From Ignavibacteria bacterium (GTDB lineage: Bacteria; Bacteroidota; Ignavibacteria; Tepidaquicellales; Tepidaquicellaceae): 64,000 bases of DNA. Of this stretch, positions 45,880-55,087 are shown one piece after another (position 1 is the first letter of the stretch; every line of letters begins with the position of its first letter). The notes under the pieces were generated by a model, which saw nothing but the letters and a program-made list of their open reading frames with translations, was not told the DNA's origin and searched no databases. A program made the position numbers and the translations under genes. The stretch is taken from contig JADJTX010000002.1 of the NCBI GenBank assembly GCA_016710985.1, forward strand, positions 310,001 to 374,000, read 5' to 3'.

Positions 45880-46172
45880 ACTATGACTATCAGCAAATTG
45901 ACGATGTAATACATTCACGAATAAGAACTTCGATCATGGCAGTTCTTGTAAGCGTGGAAGAGGCCGACTTCAATTATCTGAAAGAAAAAGTGAACGCCAC
46001 TGACGGAAATCTCAGCGTTCACATAAAGAAACTCGAGGAAGCCGGTTACGTATCGGTTAAAAAAATATTCGTTGACCGCAAACCTGTTTCAAGGTATAAA
46101 ATCACAAGTAAAGGATATAAAGCGTTTGAGAGTTATATTAAAATGCTGGAAAGCATTGTAAAGAAAAATTAG
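45876..46172 (+). CDS. Winged-helix transcriptional regulator (HTH_34-like)
   Basis: A 98-residue single-domain DNA-binding protein. IHSRIRTSIMAVLVSVEEADFNYLKEKVNATDGNLSVHIKKLEEAGYVSVKKIFVDRKPVSRYKIT fits the winged-helix fold of the HTH_34/MarR-like family, with recognition helix DGNLSVHIKKLE and the wing at RKPVSRY. The ATG at 45876 overlaps the preceding stop by four bases; upstream ATGs in the same frame lie inside the membrane protein gene and are rejected. It probably controls its own operon. Confidence 0.85.
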   Translation: MNYDYQQIDDVIHSRIRTSIMAVLVSVEEADFNYLKEKVNATDGNLSVHIKKLEEAGYVSVKKIFVDRKPVSRYKITSKGYKAFESYIKMLESIVKKN

Positions 46173-46236
46173 TTATTGGTTAATTGGTTGAATAGTTAAT
46201 CAGTAATTTTTAATAATTTTAAATTAAAAAATATTA

Positions 46237-46521
46237 ATGGAAAAATTAACAGAGCAGCAAGTCGTGGAAGAATTAAAAAATCTGACCGGCTGGAGTTTAA
46301 CAGAGAATTCAATCAGGAAAACATTTTCAACAAAAGGATTCCCACAGACAATGGGTCTCGTGACAGCTATCGGAGCATTATGTCAGCAGCACGATCATCA
46401 TCCCGATTATCTTACAATGAAATATTCAAGTGTTGAAGTTTCCTTTTCCACACATTCCGCGAAGGGTATTACAATTAAAGACACCAAAATTGCACAAGAC
46501 ATTAATAAATTAAATTTTTAA
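46237..46521 (+). CDS. phhB: 4a-hydroxytetrahydrobiopterin (pterin) dehydratase
   Basis: Pterin-4a-carbinolamine dehydratase recycles the pterin cofactor of aromatic amino acid hydroxylases. The 94-residue length is normal. The active-site signature is QHDHHPDYLTMKYSSVEVSFSTHSAKGIT, with the conserved His-His-Pro and a later His. No phenylalanine hydroxylase gene is present in the window, so its partner lies elsewhere or the enzyme acts in another pterin pathway. It is preceded by TTGGTTAA repeat words. Confidence 0.9.
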   Translation: MEKLTEQQVVEELKNLTGWSLTENSIRKTFSTKGFPQTMGLVTAIGALCQQHDHHPDYLTMKYSSVEVSFSTHSAKGITIKDTKIAQDINKLNF

Positions 46522-46546
46522 ATATTTGACACCCAACAAAAATAAA

Positions 46547-48748
46547 ATGATAAAATCTATAAAACTTTTTTTACTGATGTTAATAAGTTCGGGAATTTTT
46601 GCCCAGGATTCATCAGTAACGGTAACAAAAATATCAGGATTTGTAAAAGGAGATAAAGACAGTGTTTTAAGAGGCGCAAATTTAGTAATCGAAGGAAGCA
46701 TTGACGGAGCGACAACAGATGACAAAGGATACTATGAATTTGAAACCGAAAGAACAGGACCTCAGAGTTTACTCATTACTATGATTGATTATTCAAAAAA
46801 AACCTTTCCGTTAGATATAATTTCAGGTATTAATATCGAACTTAACATAAAGCTGTCGAAGGAAGTGGTAACTGAAGAAATAATTATTACCGCGAGCTCT
46901 TTCACTTCCGGAAACACAAATGCCGTAACACTGACTCCTCTGGAAATAGTCAGAATACCAGGTGCTGATGCTGATCTATACAGAGCTATTACAACTTTCC
47001 CGGGATCTAATCAGGTGAATGAAGGCAGCAGAATTACGGTAAGAGGAGGTGATCCGAATGAAGTTCTTACTATACTTGACCAGGCATCGCTATACAATCC
47101 GTTCATATTTGATGAGACATTCAACGTATCATCCTATTCAACAATTAATCCCTGGGGACTTCGCGGAATTAATTTTACAAGCGGCGGATTTTCAGCAAAG
47201 TACGGAAATGTTCTTTCCGCAGTCCTTGATCTTAAATCTTACGACATGCCACAGGGTACCGGAATGTTTGCGTGGCTCGGGCTTGCCAATGCATCGCTTG
47301 ACGGAGTGTACCTTTCTAAGAAAAGAGATTTCGGAGCAACCTTTTCACTGGGCAAATTATTTTTACAGCCCTATTTTGCAGTCAACGGCGAGCACTCGGA
47401 GTATTCCCCTATACCTCAATCAAATCAGCTGGGAGGTACGCTTTCACAAAAAATCGGTTCCACGGGAAATCTGAAATTCATTGCAAACTACAGTGATGAT
47501 AAAGTCGGTATCCAAAGTTCTACACCTTCTTACATTGGTTATTTCAACGGAAGCTCAAAAAGTTTTTTTACAAATATGAAATTGATGGTTGCGCCTTCAT
47601 CTTCTACATTACTTAACACAGGAATTTCATTCAGCTACTATAATAAGAAAGATAATTTCGGAGTATTGAACACAAATTCAAAAAGTTATTATTCAAAAGG
47701 AAGAGCAGATTTCACGAAGAATATTTCGAGTAAAATAGATTTAAACGCCGGTGCTGAATATGAATATAACGGTTATGATATAAATGGCGCGATCCCGGTA
47801 TATTCATATAATTTAAAGCCCGGCGCTCCATCAACTTTACTTGATACAAATACAAACAGCGGAAGAATTGGAGCATACGCTGAAGGACAATTCAGAGTCG
47901 GCAAAAAATTCTTTTTTATTCCCGGGATCAGAACAGATTATTTTACGCTTGCAAACAAAGCGAGCTTTGATCCGAGGTTTGCTTTCGGCTATCAGTTTAC
48001 AAAATATAACGCTTTGCGCGGAGCAGCGGGAATCTACCATCAAATACCCAAGCTTGAATATTTTTTCAGAGCCGAAGGCAACGATCTGAAGCCGGAACAG
48101 GCAATCCATTACATACTTGGATATGAATTTAATAAAGACGGAAATTATATTTTCCGTGTTGAGGGATATTATAAAGATTATGCAAATCTTGTTATTCTTA
48201 ATACGACAGATTTATTTTACAGAAGTGAGGGAGAAGGTTTTGCAAAAGGAATCGATGTATTTTTAAAAACAAAGATAAAAAATAAATTTACCGGGTGGAT
48301 ATCTTATGCATACTGTAACTCACAAAGGAAACAATATGATGCGGTAAGCCTTACACCTTCAAATTATGATATTACAAATGCTGTCAGTATCGTTGGAAGC
48401 TATAATATTTCCAGTGAGTTTGTTGCAGGGGCAAGCTATAAATTATCTACAGGTAAACCGTACACTCCCGTATTGAGCAGCAGCTATAATCAGTCAGAGG
48501 ATCTTTATATCCCTGTGTACGGAGAAAATAACAGCTCAAGATTTCCGACCTATGACAGACTTGATATGAACCTGCAGTATATTTTTGCGCTGTTCGGGAA
48601 ATTTGCTGTAGCTGTTATCTCAGTCAACAATGTTCTTAATCAGAAGAACGTGTATAATTATACTTACAACTTTGATTACACACAGCAGGTTGAAATAATA
48701 TCCAATAACCAAAGGTCACTTTATCTTGGTCTGGGATTACAGCTTTAA
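46547..48748 (+). CDS. TonB-dependent outer-membrane receptor
   Basis: A 733-residue outer-membrane protein. The signal peptide is MIKSIKLFLLMLISSGIFAQ; the ATG at 46547 is preferred to a TTG seven codons earlier. A carboxypeptidase-regulatory-like domain (ISGFVKGDKDSVLRGANLVIEGSIDGATTDDKGYYEFE) comes first, then a plug (RIPGADADLYRAITTFPGSNQVNEGSRITVRGGDPNEVL), then a 22-strand barrel ending ERSLYLGLGLQL-like. It lacks an N-terminal TonB box that I can identify, and the ligand is unknown. No SusD partner is adjacent. Confidence 0.9.
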   Translation: MIKSIKLFLLMLISSGIFAQDSSVTVTKISGFVKGDKDSVLRGANLVIEGSIDGATTDDKGYYEFETERTGPQSLLITMIDYSKKTFPLDIISGINIELNIKLSKEVVTEEIIITASSFTSGNTNAVTLTPLEIVRIPGADADLYRAITTFPGSNQVNEGSRITVRGGDPNEVLTILDQASLYNPFIFDETFNVSSYSTINPWGLRGINFTSGGFSAKYGNVLSAVLDLKSYDMPQGTGMFAWLGLANASLDGVYLSKKRDFGATFSLGKLFLQPYFAVNGEHSEYSPIPQSNQLGGTLSQKIGSTGNLKFIANYSDDKVGIQSSTPSYIGYFNGSSKSFFTNMKLMVAPSSSTLLNTGISFSYYNKKDNFGVLNTNSKSYYSKGRADFTKNISSKIDLNAGAEYEYNGYDINGAIPVYSYNLKPGAPSTLLDTNTNSGRIGAYAEGQFRVGKKFFFIPGIRTDYFTLANKASFDPRFAFGYQFTKYNALRGAAGIYHQIPKLEYFFRAEGNDLKPEQAIHYILGYEFNKDGNYIFRVEGYYKDYANLVILNTTDLFYRSEGEGFAKGIDVFLKTKIKNKFTGWISYAYCNSQRKQYDAVSLTPSNYDITNAVSIVGSYNISSEFVAGASYKLSTGKPYTPVLSSSYNQSEDLYIPVYGENNSSRFPTYDRLDMNLQYIFALFGKFAVAVISVNNVLNQKNVYNYTYNFDYTQQVEIISNNQRSLYLGLGLQL

Positions 48749-48751
48749 GTT

Positions 48752-48870
48752 CATGGAGTGTGTAGAGTGTGTGTGTAGAGTGTGTGGAGTAGTTAGAAAA
48801 CCAATTAACCAATTAACCAATTAACCAATTAACCAATTAACTAATTAACCAATTAACTAATTAACCAAAA
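48752..48870. repeat. GTGTAGA and TTAACCAA tandem words
   Basis: A short GTGTGTAGAGTGTG stretch (48756-48790) is followed by about eight copies of the 8-bp word TTAACCAA or TTAACTAA up to 48868. A normal CAGGAGAAAAACC ribosome site sits after the block, before the ATG at 48891. Confidence 0.9.
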
Positions 48871-48890
48871 CAACAGGAGAAAAACCAAAA

Positions 48891-49682
48891 ATGAAAAAAC
48901 AAGTTACACATGTGATCTTGCTTTTGATCACCTTCAGCTTTTTAAATGCTAATGCAAGTAGTGATTTTGATAAAGCAATGTTAAAGGCAAAGAAGAATTT
49001 AAAGACTGCAATGAATAAAAGTGATGAGACGCAGCTTTTAAAAGTGAGAGGAGAATTTGAAAGAATTCTTCAACTTAAAGAAAAGGTCTGGCTTGTGAAT
49101 TATTACATTGCACTGTCCGACTACGGTCTGGCAACAGCAGCAATGGTTAAAGAAAATACAGACAATCTTAAGAAGTACACACAGTCAGGAATAGACGTAA
49201 TTAATAAATCCATTGATGAGTATCCGGAATTTGCAGATTCATTTGTTTTACTGCAGGCATTGCATTTTAACAGGTGGCAGTATGAGCAGGAAAAAATGCA
49301 GGAGATAATTGCTGCAACTACAAGTGCGGACGAATCTGCAGTTAAGCTGGAGAAAAACAATCCTAGACTTTTAATGCTCAATGGAATGGCAAGCTATTAC
49401 ACGCCAGAAGCATTTGGTGGTGGCGCAGCAGTTGCATTGCCAAAACTGGAAAAAGCTGTTGATGTTTTTAAAACACGGAAAGAGACCAGTGAGCTTTATC
49501 CTGACTGGGGATATGATCTTGCAATGGGATACCTCGCAATGGCATTACTTAAAAGAAATGACGACGGTGATATGAAGAAGGCAAAAGAGATCATAGATGA
49601 AGCAATAGTTATTAATCCGGATTCAGGATTTATAACAGCATATGTAATGGGTGAATATAAAAAGAGCACGGGTAGTAAATAG
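48891..49682 (+). CDS. Secreted protein of unknown function (TPR-like)
   Basis: A 263-residue exported protein with signal peptide MKKQVTHVILLLITFSFLNANA. The rest is helical with TPR-like packing (LKVRGEFERILQLKEKVWLVNYYIALSDYGLA, WGYDLAMGYLAMALLKRNDDGDMKKAKEIIDEAI). Its start has a good AGGAG site. It may be co-expressed with the TonB receptor, but the spacer is full of repeats. No specific family is recognised. Confidence 0.75.
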   Translation: MKKQVTHVILLLITFSFLNANASSDFDKAMLKAKKNLKTAMNKSDETQLLKVRGEFERILQLKEKVWLVNYYIALSDYGLATAAMVKENTDNLKKYTQSGIDVINKSIDEYPEFADSFVLLQALHFNRWQYEQEKMQEIIAATTSADESAVKLEKNNPRLLMLNGMASYYTPEAFGGGAAVALPKLEKAVDVFKTRKETSELYPDWGYDLAMGYLAMALLKRNDDGDMKKAKEIIDEAIVINPDSGFITAYVMGEYKKSTGSK

Positions 49683-49700
49683 TTTTATTCTACCTTATAC

Positions 49701-49738
49701 AAGAGCTGCAATGTCTGAGGACTTTGCAGCTCTTTTTA
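49701..49738 (+). terminator. Terminator before hutU
   Basis: AGAGCTGCAA (49702-49711) pairs with TTGCAGCTCT (49724-49733) around a 12-base loop, followed by TTTTATT. A textbook rho-independent terminator for the preceding gene. Confidence 0.9.
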
Positions 49739-49795
49739 TTTAATATTATTTGAAGATTAGAATTTTTATTTTGTTAAAAATTAAAAAAAACACTA

Positions 49796-51442
49796 ATGTC
49801 ACGAACAATAAAAGCACCAACCGGATCAAAACTCACATGTAAAAACTGGATCACCGAAGCCGCAATGAGAATGCTTATGAATAATCTTGATCCGGATGTC
49901 GCCGAAAGGCCGGAAGATCTGATCGTCTATGGCGGCAGCGGAAAAGCTGCACGCAACTGGGAATGCTACGATAAGATCGTAGAGTCATTAAAAAATTTAA
50001 ATGAAGATGAAACTCTGCTTGTTCAGTCGGGAAAACCTGTCGCGATATTTAAAACACATATTAACGCACCGAGAGTTTTGATCTCAAATTCGCAGCTTGT
50101 ACCTGCGTGGGGTAACTGGGATGAATTCAGAAGACTCGAAGCGCTCGGACTTACTATGTACGGACAAATGACTGCAGGCAGCTGGATCTATATAGGAACA
50201 CAGGGAATTTTACAGGGAACATATGAAACATTTGCTTCATGCGCGGATAAACATTTTGACGGAACACTTTCCGGTAAGTTTGTTCTGACCTGCGGACTCG
50301 GAGGAATGGGCGGAGCACAGCCGCTTGCAGCAACACTTAACGGAGCTGCATTTCTCGGAGTTGATGTTGATAAAAGCAGAATTCAAAAAAGAATAGATAC
50401 GGGATACTGTGATGTGATGACAGATAATTTAGATGAAGCTTTAAAATTAGTTCTCGAAGCAAAGCAAAATAAGAAAGCATTATCTGTCGGATTGATCGGT
50501 AACGCGGGTGATGTTCTGCCGGAAATTTTAAAAAGAAATATCCTGCCTGATGTTGTAACAGATCAGACTTCAGCACACGATATGCTTAACGGTTACGTTC
50601 CGATGGGAATGAGTTTTGAGAAAGCAGTCGAACTTAGAAAAGCTGATCCTGCAAAATATCAGGAACTGGCGAGAAAGACTGTTGTGACGCACTGCAGGAC
50701 AATGTGGGAATTTATGCAAAGAGGTTCGATAGTTTTTGATTACGGAAATAATTTAAGAGGTGAAGCTTATAATACTTGTTTCAAGTCTGCATTTGAAATT
50801 CCGGGATTTGTTCCTGAATACATTCGTCCTCTTTTTTGTGAAGGCAAAGGTCCGTTCAGATGGGTAGCATTATCAGGTGATCCCGAAGACATTTACAAAA
50901 CAGATGAAGCAATATTGAAAGCATTTCCTGAAAACAAACTTTTACATAAGTGGCTCAAAGCCGCAAGAGAGAAAGTTCATTTTCAGGGATTACCGGCGCG
51001 GATCTGCTGGCTCGGATACGGTGAAAGAGCAAAGGCGGGAAAAATATTCAATGATTTAGTTCGTGATAAAATAGTCTCAGCGCCAATTGTTATTGGAAGG
51101 GATCACCTTGACTGCGGAAGTGTAGCATCGCCTAACCGTGAAACCGAAAAGATGCTCGATGGTTCGGACGCAATTGCCGACTGGCCGGTTTTAAATTTTG
51201 GACTGCATTGCATCGGTGGTGCCAGCTGGGTTTCGCTTCATCACGGCGGAGGAGTCGGGATAGGAAATTCGATTCATTCCGGAATGGTGATAGTTGCCGA
51301 CGGAAGTAAGGATGCTGAAGAAAGACTGGAAAGATGTCTTACCTATGATCCGGGTATGGGAATCGTGAGACATGCGGATGCGGGATATGAACTTGCATTG
51401 GAAGAAAGGAAGAAGTTCGGGATAAAGATGCCGATGGTTTGA
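49796..51442 (+). CDS. hutU: Urocanate hydratase
   Basis: HutU adds water to urocanate in histidine degradation using a tightly bound NAD. The 548 residues match the family (about 550). Motifs seen are APTGSKLTCKNWITEAAMRMLMNNLDPDVAE, VYGGSGKAARNWE, WIYIGTQGILQGTYETF, TCGLGGMGGAQPLAA (NAD loop), DVVTDQTSAHD and SLHHGGGVGIG. The other hut genes (hutH, hutI, ftcD) are not present, so it is an orphan here. There is no obvious Shine-Dalgarno before the ATG at 49796. Confidence 0.97.
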   Translation: MSRTIKAPTGSKLTCKNWITEAAMRMLMNNLDPDVAERPEDLIVYGGSGKAARNWECYDKIVESLKNLNEDETLLVQSGKPVAIFKTHINAPRVLISNSQLVPAWGNWDEFRRLEALGLTMYGQMTAGSWIYIGTQGILQGTYETFASCADKHFDGTLSGKFVLTCGLGGMGGAQPLAATLNGAAFLGVDVDKSRIQKRIDTGYCDVMTDNLDEALKLVLEAKQNKKALSVGLIGNAGDVLPEILKRNILPDVVTDQTSAHDMLNGYVPMGMSFEKAVELRKADPAKYQELARKTVVTHCRTMWEFMQRGSIVFDYGNNLRGEAYNTCFKSAFEIPGFVPEYIRPLFCEGKGPFRWVALSGDPEDIYKTDEAILKAFPENKLLHKWLKAAREKVHFQGLPARICWLGYGERAKAGKIFNDLVRDKIVSAPIVIGRDHLDCGSVASPNRETEKMLDGSDAIADWPVLNFGLHCIGGASWVSLHHGGGVGIGNSIHSGMVIVADGSKDAEERLERCLTYDPGMGIVRHADAGYELALEERKKFGIKMPMV

Positions 51443-51483
51443 GGTAAATAACAAAACCAAGATACTGAAAACAGAGAGGTCAT

Positions 51484-51684
51484 TTACACTCCCTCTATCT
51501 CATATTCCACCGACTTAGGGTTTACAATTTTCTTTGAAGCGTTAAGTATTTCTATTGCAACTATTTTGCCTTTGTCATCATAATCAAGAATTATCCCCTG
51601 CTTTTCTTCATCGCTTTCAGATATCTCTGAATCCGAAAATAATATTCTCATCACATCAACTTCAGCATCATATTTTACTTTCAT
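51484..51684 (-). CDS. DUF2283 protein
   Basis: A 66-residue protein of the DUF2283 family: VKYDAEVDVMRILFSDSEISESDE then GIILDYDDKGKIVAIEILNASK. Its function is unsettled; these proteins often sit next to DUF4258 proteins as presumed toxin-antitoxin partners. Here the DUF4258 gene ends three bases upstream on the same strand, which supports a two-gene module. Confidence 0.85.
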   Translation of the reverse strand: MKVKYDAEVDVMRILFSDSEISESDEEKQGIILDYDDKGKIVAIEILNASKKIVNPKSVEYEIEGV

Positions 51685-51687
51685 TTT

Positions 51688-51942
51688 TTACCTCCGATAT
51701 TTATTTATTTTGCTGGTTTTGTAAACTGTAATTATAGTTTTGGGATTCTTTTTGTTTGCAATTACTCTCACAAGATATTTCTTTTTATTATCAAATTCAA
51801 TTATAGATTGATAGATAAATATATCATTTTCAAATTTTATTCTTTGTTCAGGGTATTTTATGATATCTCCAATAATTTCTTTAGAAATCTTTCTCCTTAG
51901 CAATTCTTCTTCAGCATGATTTGAATACTTTATATCCATCAT
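51688..51942 (-). CDS. DUF4258 protein (possible toxin)
   Basis: An 84-residue protein of the DUF4258 group: YSNHAEEELLRRKISKEIIGDIIKYPEQ, then YLVRVIANKKNPKTIITVYKTSKINKY. The fold resembles RelE-type and BrnT-like small toxins. It is followed three bases later by DUF2283, so together they look like a type II-like pair with reversed (toxin-first) gene order. Activity is untested. Confidence 0.8.
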   Translation of the reverse strand: MMDIKYSNHAEEELLRRKISKEIIGDIIKYPEQRIKFENDIFIYQSIIEFDNKKKYLVRVIANKKNPKTIITVYKTSKINKYRR

Positions 51943-51984
51943 TTTCCTCTTTTACGTGTTTTATTAGTACGATCTGTTCCAATT

Positions 51985-52461
51985 TCATAAATAGCTAAAA
52001 CTATAAACTTTCTTATTCATTGTCCTGGCATACTCACAAGTCTTTTCAACAGTTCCTCCCGGTTCGGAATAGCCAATAAATATCTCATCTGCAAGATCCG
52101 CAATGAATAAGTTTCTTTCATTAGAATACTTTTTCGATATTCTTCTATTTTGAAGTTTTGAAATAACTAAAACTCTTCCATTATTAATTTCCTCTTTTAT
52201 ATCAACATCAATTCTATAATCATCCAGACTTCTCGCCGGACAAATGATTACCGGCTGTTCGCCTTTTAATAAATAATGCAATACATCTTTTTCAACCGGT
52301 GTATGAAATCCGGATATCACACAGACTTTATTTTCTCTCCATTCTTTTGCTTTGTCATAAATTTTAAGAATTATATCAGGAGGGCATTTTTGTGAACAGA
52401 AGAATGCAAGCTTGTGGTTTTTTAAAATTTCATCGTTCCCGATGTATGAATAGTTTTTCAT
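51985..52461 (-). CDS. DprA/Smf-like Rossmann protein
   Basis: A 158-residue protein with a Rossmann-type fold similar to the central part of DprA: KLAFFCSQKCPPDIILKIYD, VCVISGFHTPVEKDVLHYLLKGEQPVIICPAR, ISKKYSNERNLFIADLADEIFIGYSEPGGTV. DprA loads RecA on single-stranded DNA during transformation; this short version lacks the flanking domains and may bind nucleotides instead. It lies between the DUF4258 gene and two ORF6N genes, all on the minus strand. Confidence 0.72.
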   Translation of the reverse strand: MKNYSYIGNDEILKNHKLAFFCSQKCPPDIILKIYDKAKEWRENKVCVISGFHTPVEKDVLHYLLKGEQPVIICPARSLDDYRIDVDIKEEINNGRVLVISKLQNRRISKKYSNERNLFIADLADEIFIGYSEPGGTVEKTCEYARTMNKKVYSFSYL

Positions 52462-52506
52462 AATCTAATCCTTTCATTTTAAGTGTTAATCAAAAATATT
52501 TATAAA

Positions 52507-53061
52507 TCAAATCTTCTCAGGTAACCGAAATCCAATCGCATTTTCAGGTTTGCTTTCTTGAATCATCAAACTCTTTATCGCATCAAAAATTAATTTGATT
52601 TTCTTGTCACTCTCTTTGAATTTCCGGTTTGTAAGTCTCTCCAGCTCTTTTATTTTTTCTTTGAGCTCAAGGTTAGAGTAAATAAGTTTTCGCATATTTA
52701 CAAAAGCTCTCATTATGGAGATGTTGACTTCGACTGCTCTTTGAGAATTTAAAACGCTTGACAGCATTGCGACACCTTGTTCGGTAAAAGCATAGGGGAG
52801 GTATTTGCTGTATTTTCCTTTCCCCTCTAAGGTGCCAAATTTGCTCCTTAGAAGATCGTATTTCCGGCGATTTAGCTGAAGCATGAAATCCGCAGGAAAT
52901 CTTACAGGATTTCTTCTTACTGCTCTTTTTAATGCTTTCGTTTCAATTCCATATAATAATGCTAAATCCCGGTCGAGTAATACTTTCTCTCCTTTGATAA
53001 AATAAATCTTCTCAGTTATCGCATCTTCTTTTAATTCCAAGGCTTTGCTTTTGATAGTCAT
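52507..53061 (-). CDS. ORF6N-domain protein
   Basis: A 184-residue protein. The ORF6N domain (about 15-105) is clear: KIYFIKGEKVLLDRDLALLYGIETKALKRAVRRNPVRFPADFMLQL and YLPYAFTEQGVAMLSSVLNSQRAVEVN, followed by a coiled-coil (LKEKIKELERLTNRKFKESDKKI) and IGFRLPE. ORF6N proteins are phage-associated DNA-binding proteins (KilA-N related). A frameshifted paralogue lies directly upstream on the same strand, so the pair is a tandem duplication. Confidence 0.9.
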   Translation of the reverse strand: MTIKSKALELKEDAITEKIYFIKGEKVLLDRDLALLYGIETKALKRAVRRNPVRFPADFMLQLNRRKYDLLRSKFGTLEGKGKYSKYLPYAFTEQGVAMLSSVLNSQRAVEVNISIMRAFVNMRKLIYSNLELKEKIKELERLTNRKFKESDKKIKLIFDAIKSLMIQESKPENAIGFRLPEKI

Positions 53062-53103
53062 AATTATTCATTCGTTTAAAATTGGAGGTCACAATTTGTA
53101 ACC

Positions 53104-53603
53104 TCAAGATTTCTCGGGCAATCGAAATCCAATCTGTCTTTTTGGCTTATCCTCTTCTTCTATTAATTGGTGAATAAGTTCAAACACAATCTTAAAATTC
53201 TTGTCATACTTATCTTCTAATTTGGAAATCTTTTCAGCTAATTCCTTATAGCTGCTTAGTATTCGTCTCAGTTTAATAAAAGCGCGTACAACATTAATAC
53301 TTGCTGCTATCGCTGTATCACTGTTCAGAATTCCGGCAAGCATTACAGCTCCGTGCTCTGTAAATACATGTGGTATTGTTCTCCGTCCTCCCCACTTGAT
53401 GTCGCATTTTGCGACTTCAAGATTCTAAACTCTTTGTTTGTTAATTGAAACATAAAATCTTTCGGGAATCTTTTAATGTTACGCCTTACTTGCCCGTTTA
53501 ATCGGCGGGTAGTTACTCCATACAATAATGCAAGATCAGAATCAAACATTACCTTCTCACCTCTGATAAAAAAGATGTTGTCAGTGATTATGTCTTCTTT
53601 CAA
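53104..53603 (-). pseudogene. Second ORF6N-domain protein, one-base frameshift
   Basis: A paralogue of the preceding ORF6N gene. The first part reads NIFFIRGEKVMFDSDLALLYGVTTRRLNGQVRRNIKRFPKDFMFQL. The frame is lost near 53392, where adding one base (probably an A in TCAAGTGGGG) gives ATSKWGGRRTIPHVFTEHGAVMLAGILNSDTA and the rest (AIAASINVVRAFIKLRRIL ... IGFRLPEKS). The repaired length is about 166 residues. The two genes differ enough that this is an old duplication. The break may be a sequencing error. Confidence 0.88.
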
Positions 53604-54172
53604 TTTTAGTTTTTCTTTATCATTGATATCGTTTAATTAAACTATTAGTACAAATCTTCTTTGGCAATTGACTCTTCTTTTATTTTAGTTTAGCCATCTT
53701 TTGTTCATTTATGATTTATTTCAAATTTGCTAAGGATCACACAGTTCACATTTTGCTTTTGAGATTATTTTAAGTTGGCTTAAGGGAGTTACCGGAAGAA
53801 TTTGTAAAACGCAGGACAGTTCATTTCCTATTGAGGAATTTCCGAAAGTTAATTTTGCGGATTCTTTCTTAAATTTTCTTGTCAGATCTAACTTCATCAT
53901 AAATTTTTCTTATAATCTCCTGTCGTGTTAATCAAATTCTCATTCATAATATATTTTTCCTCTGAATAAGTTAAAAGAGAAATCTAAATTCACTTTATAA
54001 TTTGATATATTTTCAATTTGTGCTTTTCAAAAAATTAGTTTACACATTTCTTATCTAAATTAATCCTCTTATTTTAAATTAGAAAATATCTTTTCCTGAA
54101 ATATTTCAACCAAGAATTCTTAACTTAATACATTCTTTCTCCGTAAGACAAAATAAATTTTTTCCAGGTAAT
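53604..54172. other. 569-bp AT-rich gap
   Basis: Mostly AT-rich DNA without a recognisable gene. A 56-codon open frame exists on the minus strand (53900 to 53730, MMKLDLTRKFKKESAKL ... CELCDP), but its Shine-Dalgarno-like AGGAG is 16 bases from the ATG and no family is evident; it is a weak candidate. The promoter for the AraC-type gene should lie near 54100-54170. Confidence 0.45.
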
Positions 54173-55075
54173 ATGATCTTAAGAAAATACCCCGATTCGA
54201 TTTCAAGTCTTCAGAAGAATTTCATTGTTCATTTTTCAGGTTCCGATACTGAACTCAATAATCATGTCAGCCCTCTTTCAATAAAGTGTTCAATGAAGGG
54301 ACTGGAAAATCACAGAACTTCGGGAGGCGATTACAGAGTTACTTCCGGGACATATCTCATTGTCAATGAAGGTCAGGAATGCTCGAGCTTTATTAAAGAT
54401 GAAGCAGAAACTTTCTCTGTTTATTTTGATACTGAATTTGCAAAAGAAACTCTTAAAAGTTTAGTGACTCCGAGCGATAAGATCTTAAATTATTCATATC
54501 TTCCTAATAATCATCCAGTCCAGTTTTTTGAAAAGCTGTATGCTCACAATAATACGTTGTCTCCTGTAATTATGAAGCTTCGGCTTGCTTCAAAGGTGAA
54601 TTTTGATGATGATAACTTTATCAAAGAACAATTTTTTGAATTGCTTCAAAAATTGCTGACCGTCCACCGAAGTCTTTATGCGGAAATTGAGAAACTCCCG
54701 CCGGTTAAACTTTCAACTAAGACAGAGTTATATAAAAGGGTTTGCAGGGCTAAAGAATACATTGACTCCGATTTTACAAAAGACCTCACACTGGAAAAAA
54801 TTTCCAAAGAAGCATGTCTGTCTCAGTATCATTTTCTGAGACTTTTCAAATCAGTTTATAAAACAACTCCTCATCAGTATTTAACAGCAAAGCGAATTGA
54901 GAAAGCGCGTAATCTTCTGTTCGGGACGGATATGAGTATTACGGAGATCTGTTTTGAGATCGGATTTGAGAGTGTGAGTTCTTTCAGCTGGCTGTTCAAA
55001 AGTAAATTCGGCATGTCACCTGAAGCAACGAGAGAATCATACCGCCTGCATATGTCAAAGATGAAAATTAAATAA
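54173..55075 (+). CDS. AraC-family transcriptional regulator
   Basis: A 300-residue regulator. The C-terminal 100 residues hold the AraC double helix-turn-helix: LTLEKISKEACLSQYHFLRLFKSVYKTTPHQYLTAKRIEKARNLL then MSITEICFEIGFESVSSFSWLFKSKFGMSPEATRE. The N-terminal part is cupin-like (TSGGDYRVTSGTYLIVNEGQECSSF) and would sense a small molecule. The VOC protein gene starts about 300 bp downstream in the same direction; an inverted CACTAAG element lies between them. Confidence 0.9.
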   Translation: MILRKYPDSISSLQKNFIVHFSGSDTELNNHVSPLSIKCSMKGLENHRTSGGDYRVTSGTYLIVNEGQECSSFIKDEAETFSVYFDTEFAKETLKSLVTPSDKILNYSYLPNNHPVQFFEKLYAHNNTLSPVIMKLRLASKVNFDDDNFIKEQFFELLQKLLTVHRSLYAEIEKLPPVKLSTKTELYKRVCRAKEYIDSDFTKDLTLEKISKEACLSQYHFLRLFKSVYKTTPHQYLTAKRIEKARNLLFGTDMSITEICFEIGFESVSSFSWLFKSKFGMSPEATRESYRLHMSKMKIK

Positions 55076-55087
55076 CTCTATTGAGGA

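Noticed and set aside
53730..53900. 56-codon minus-strand frame in the gap after the ORF6N genes
   Set aside because: No recognisable family, poor ribosome-site spacing and AT-rich surroundings; noted only as a weak candidate.
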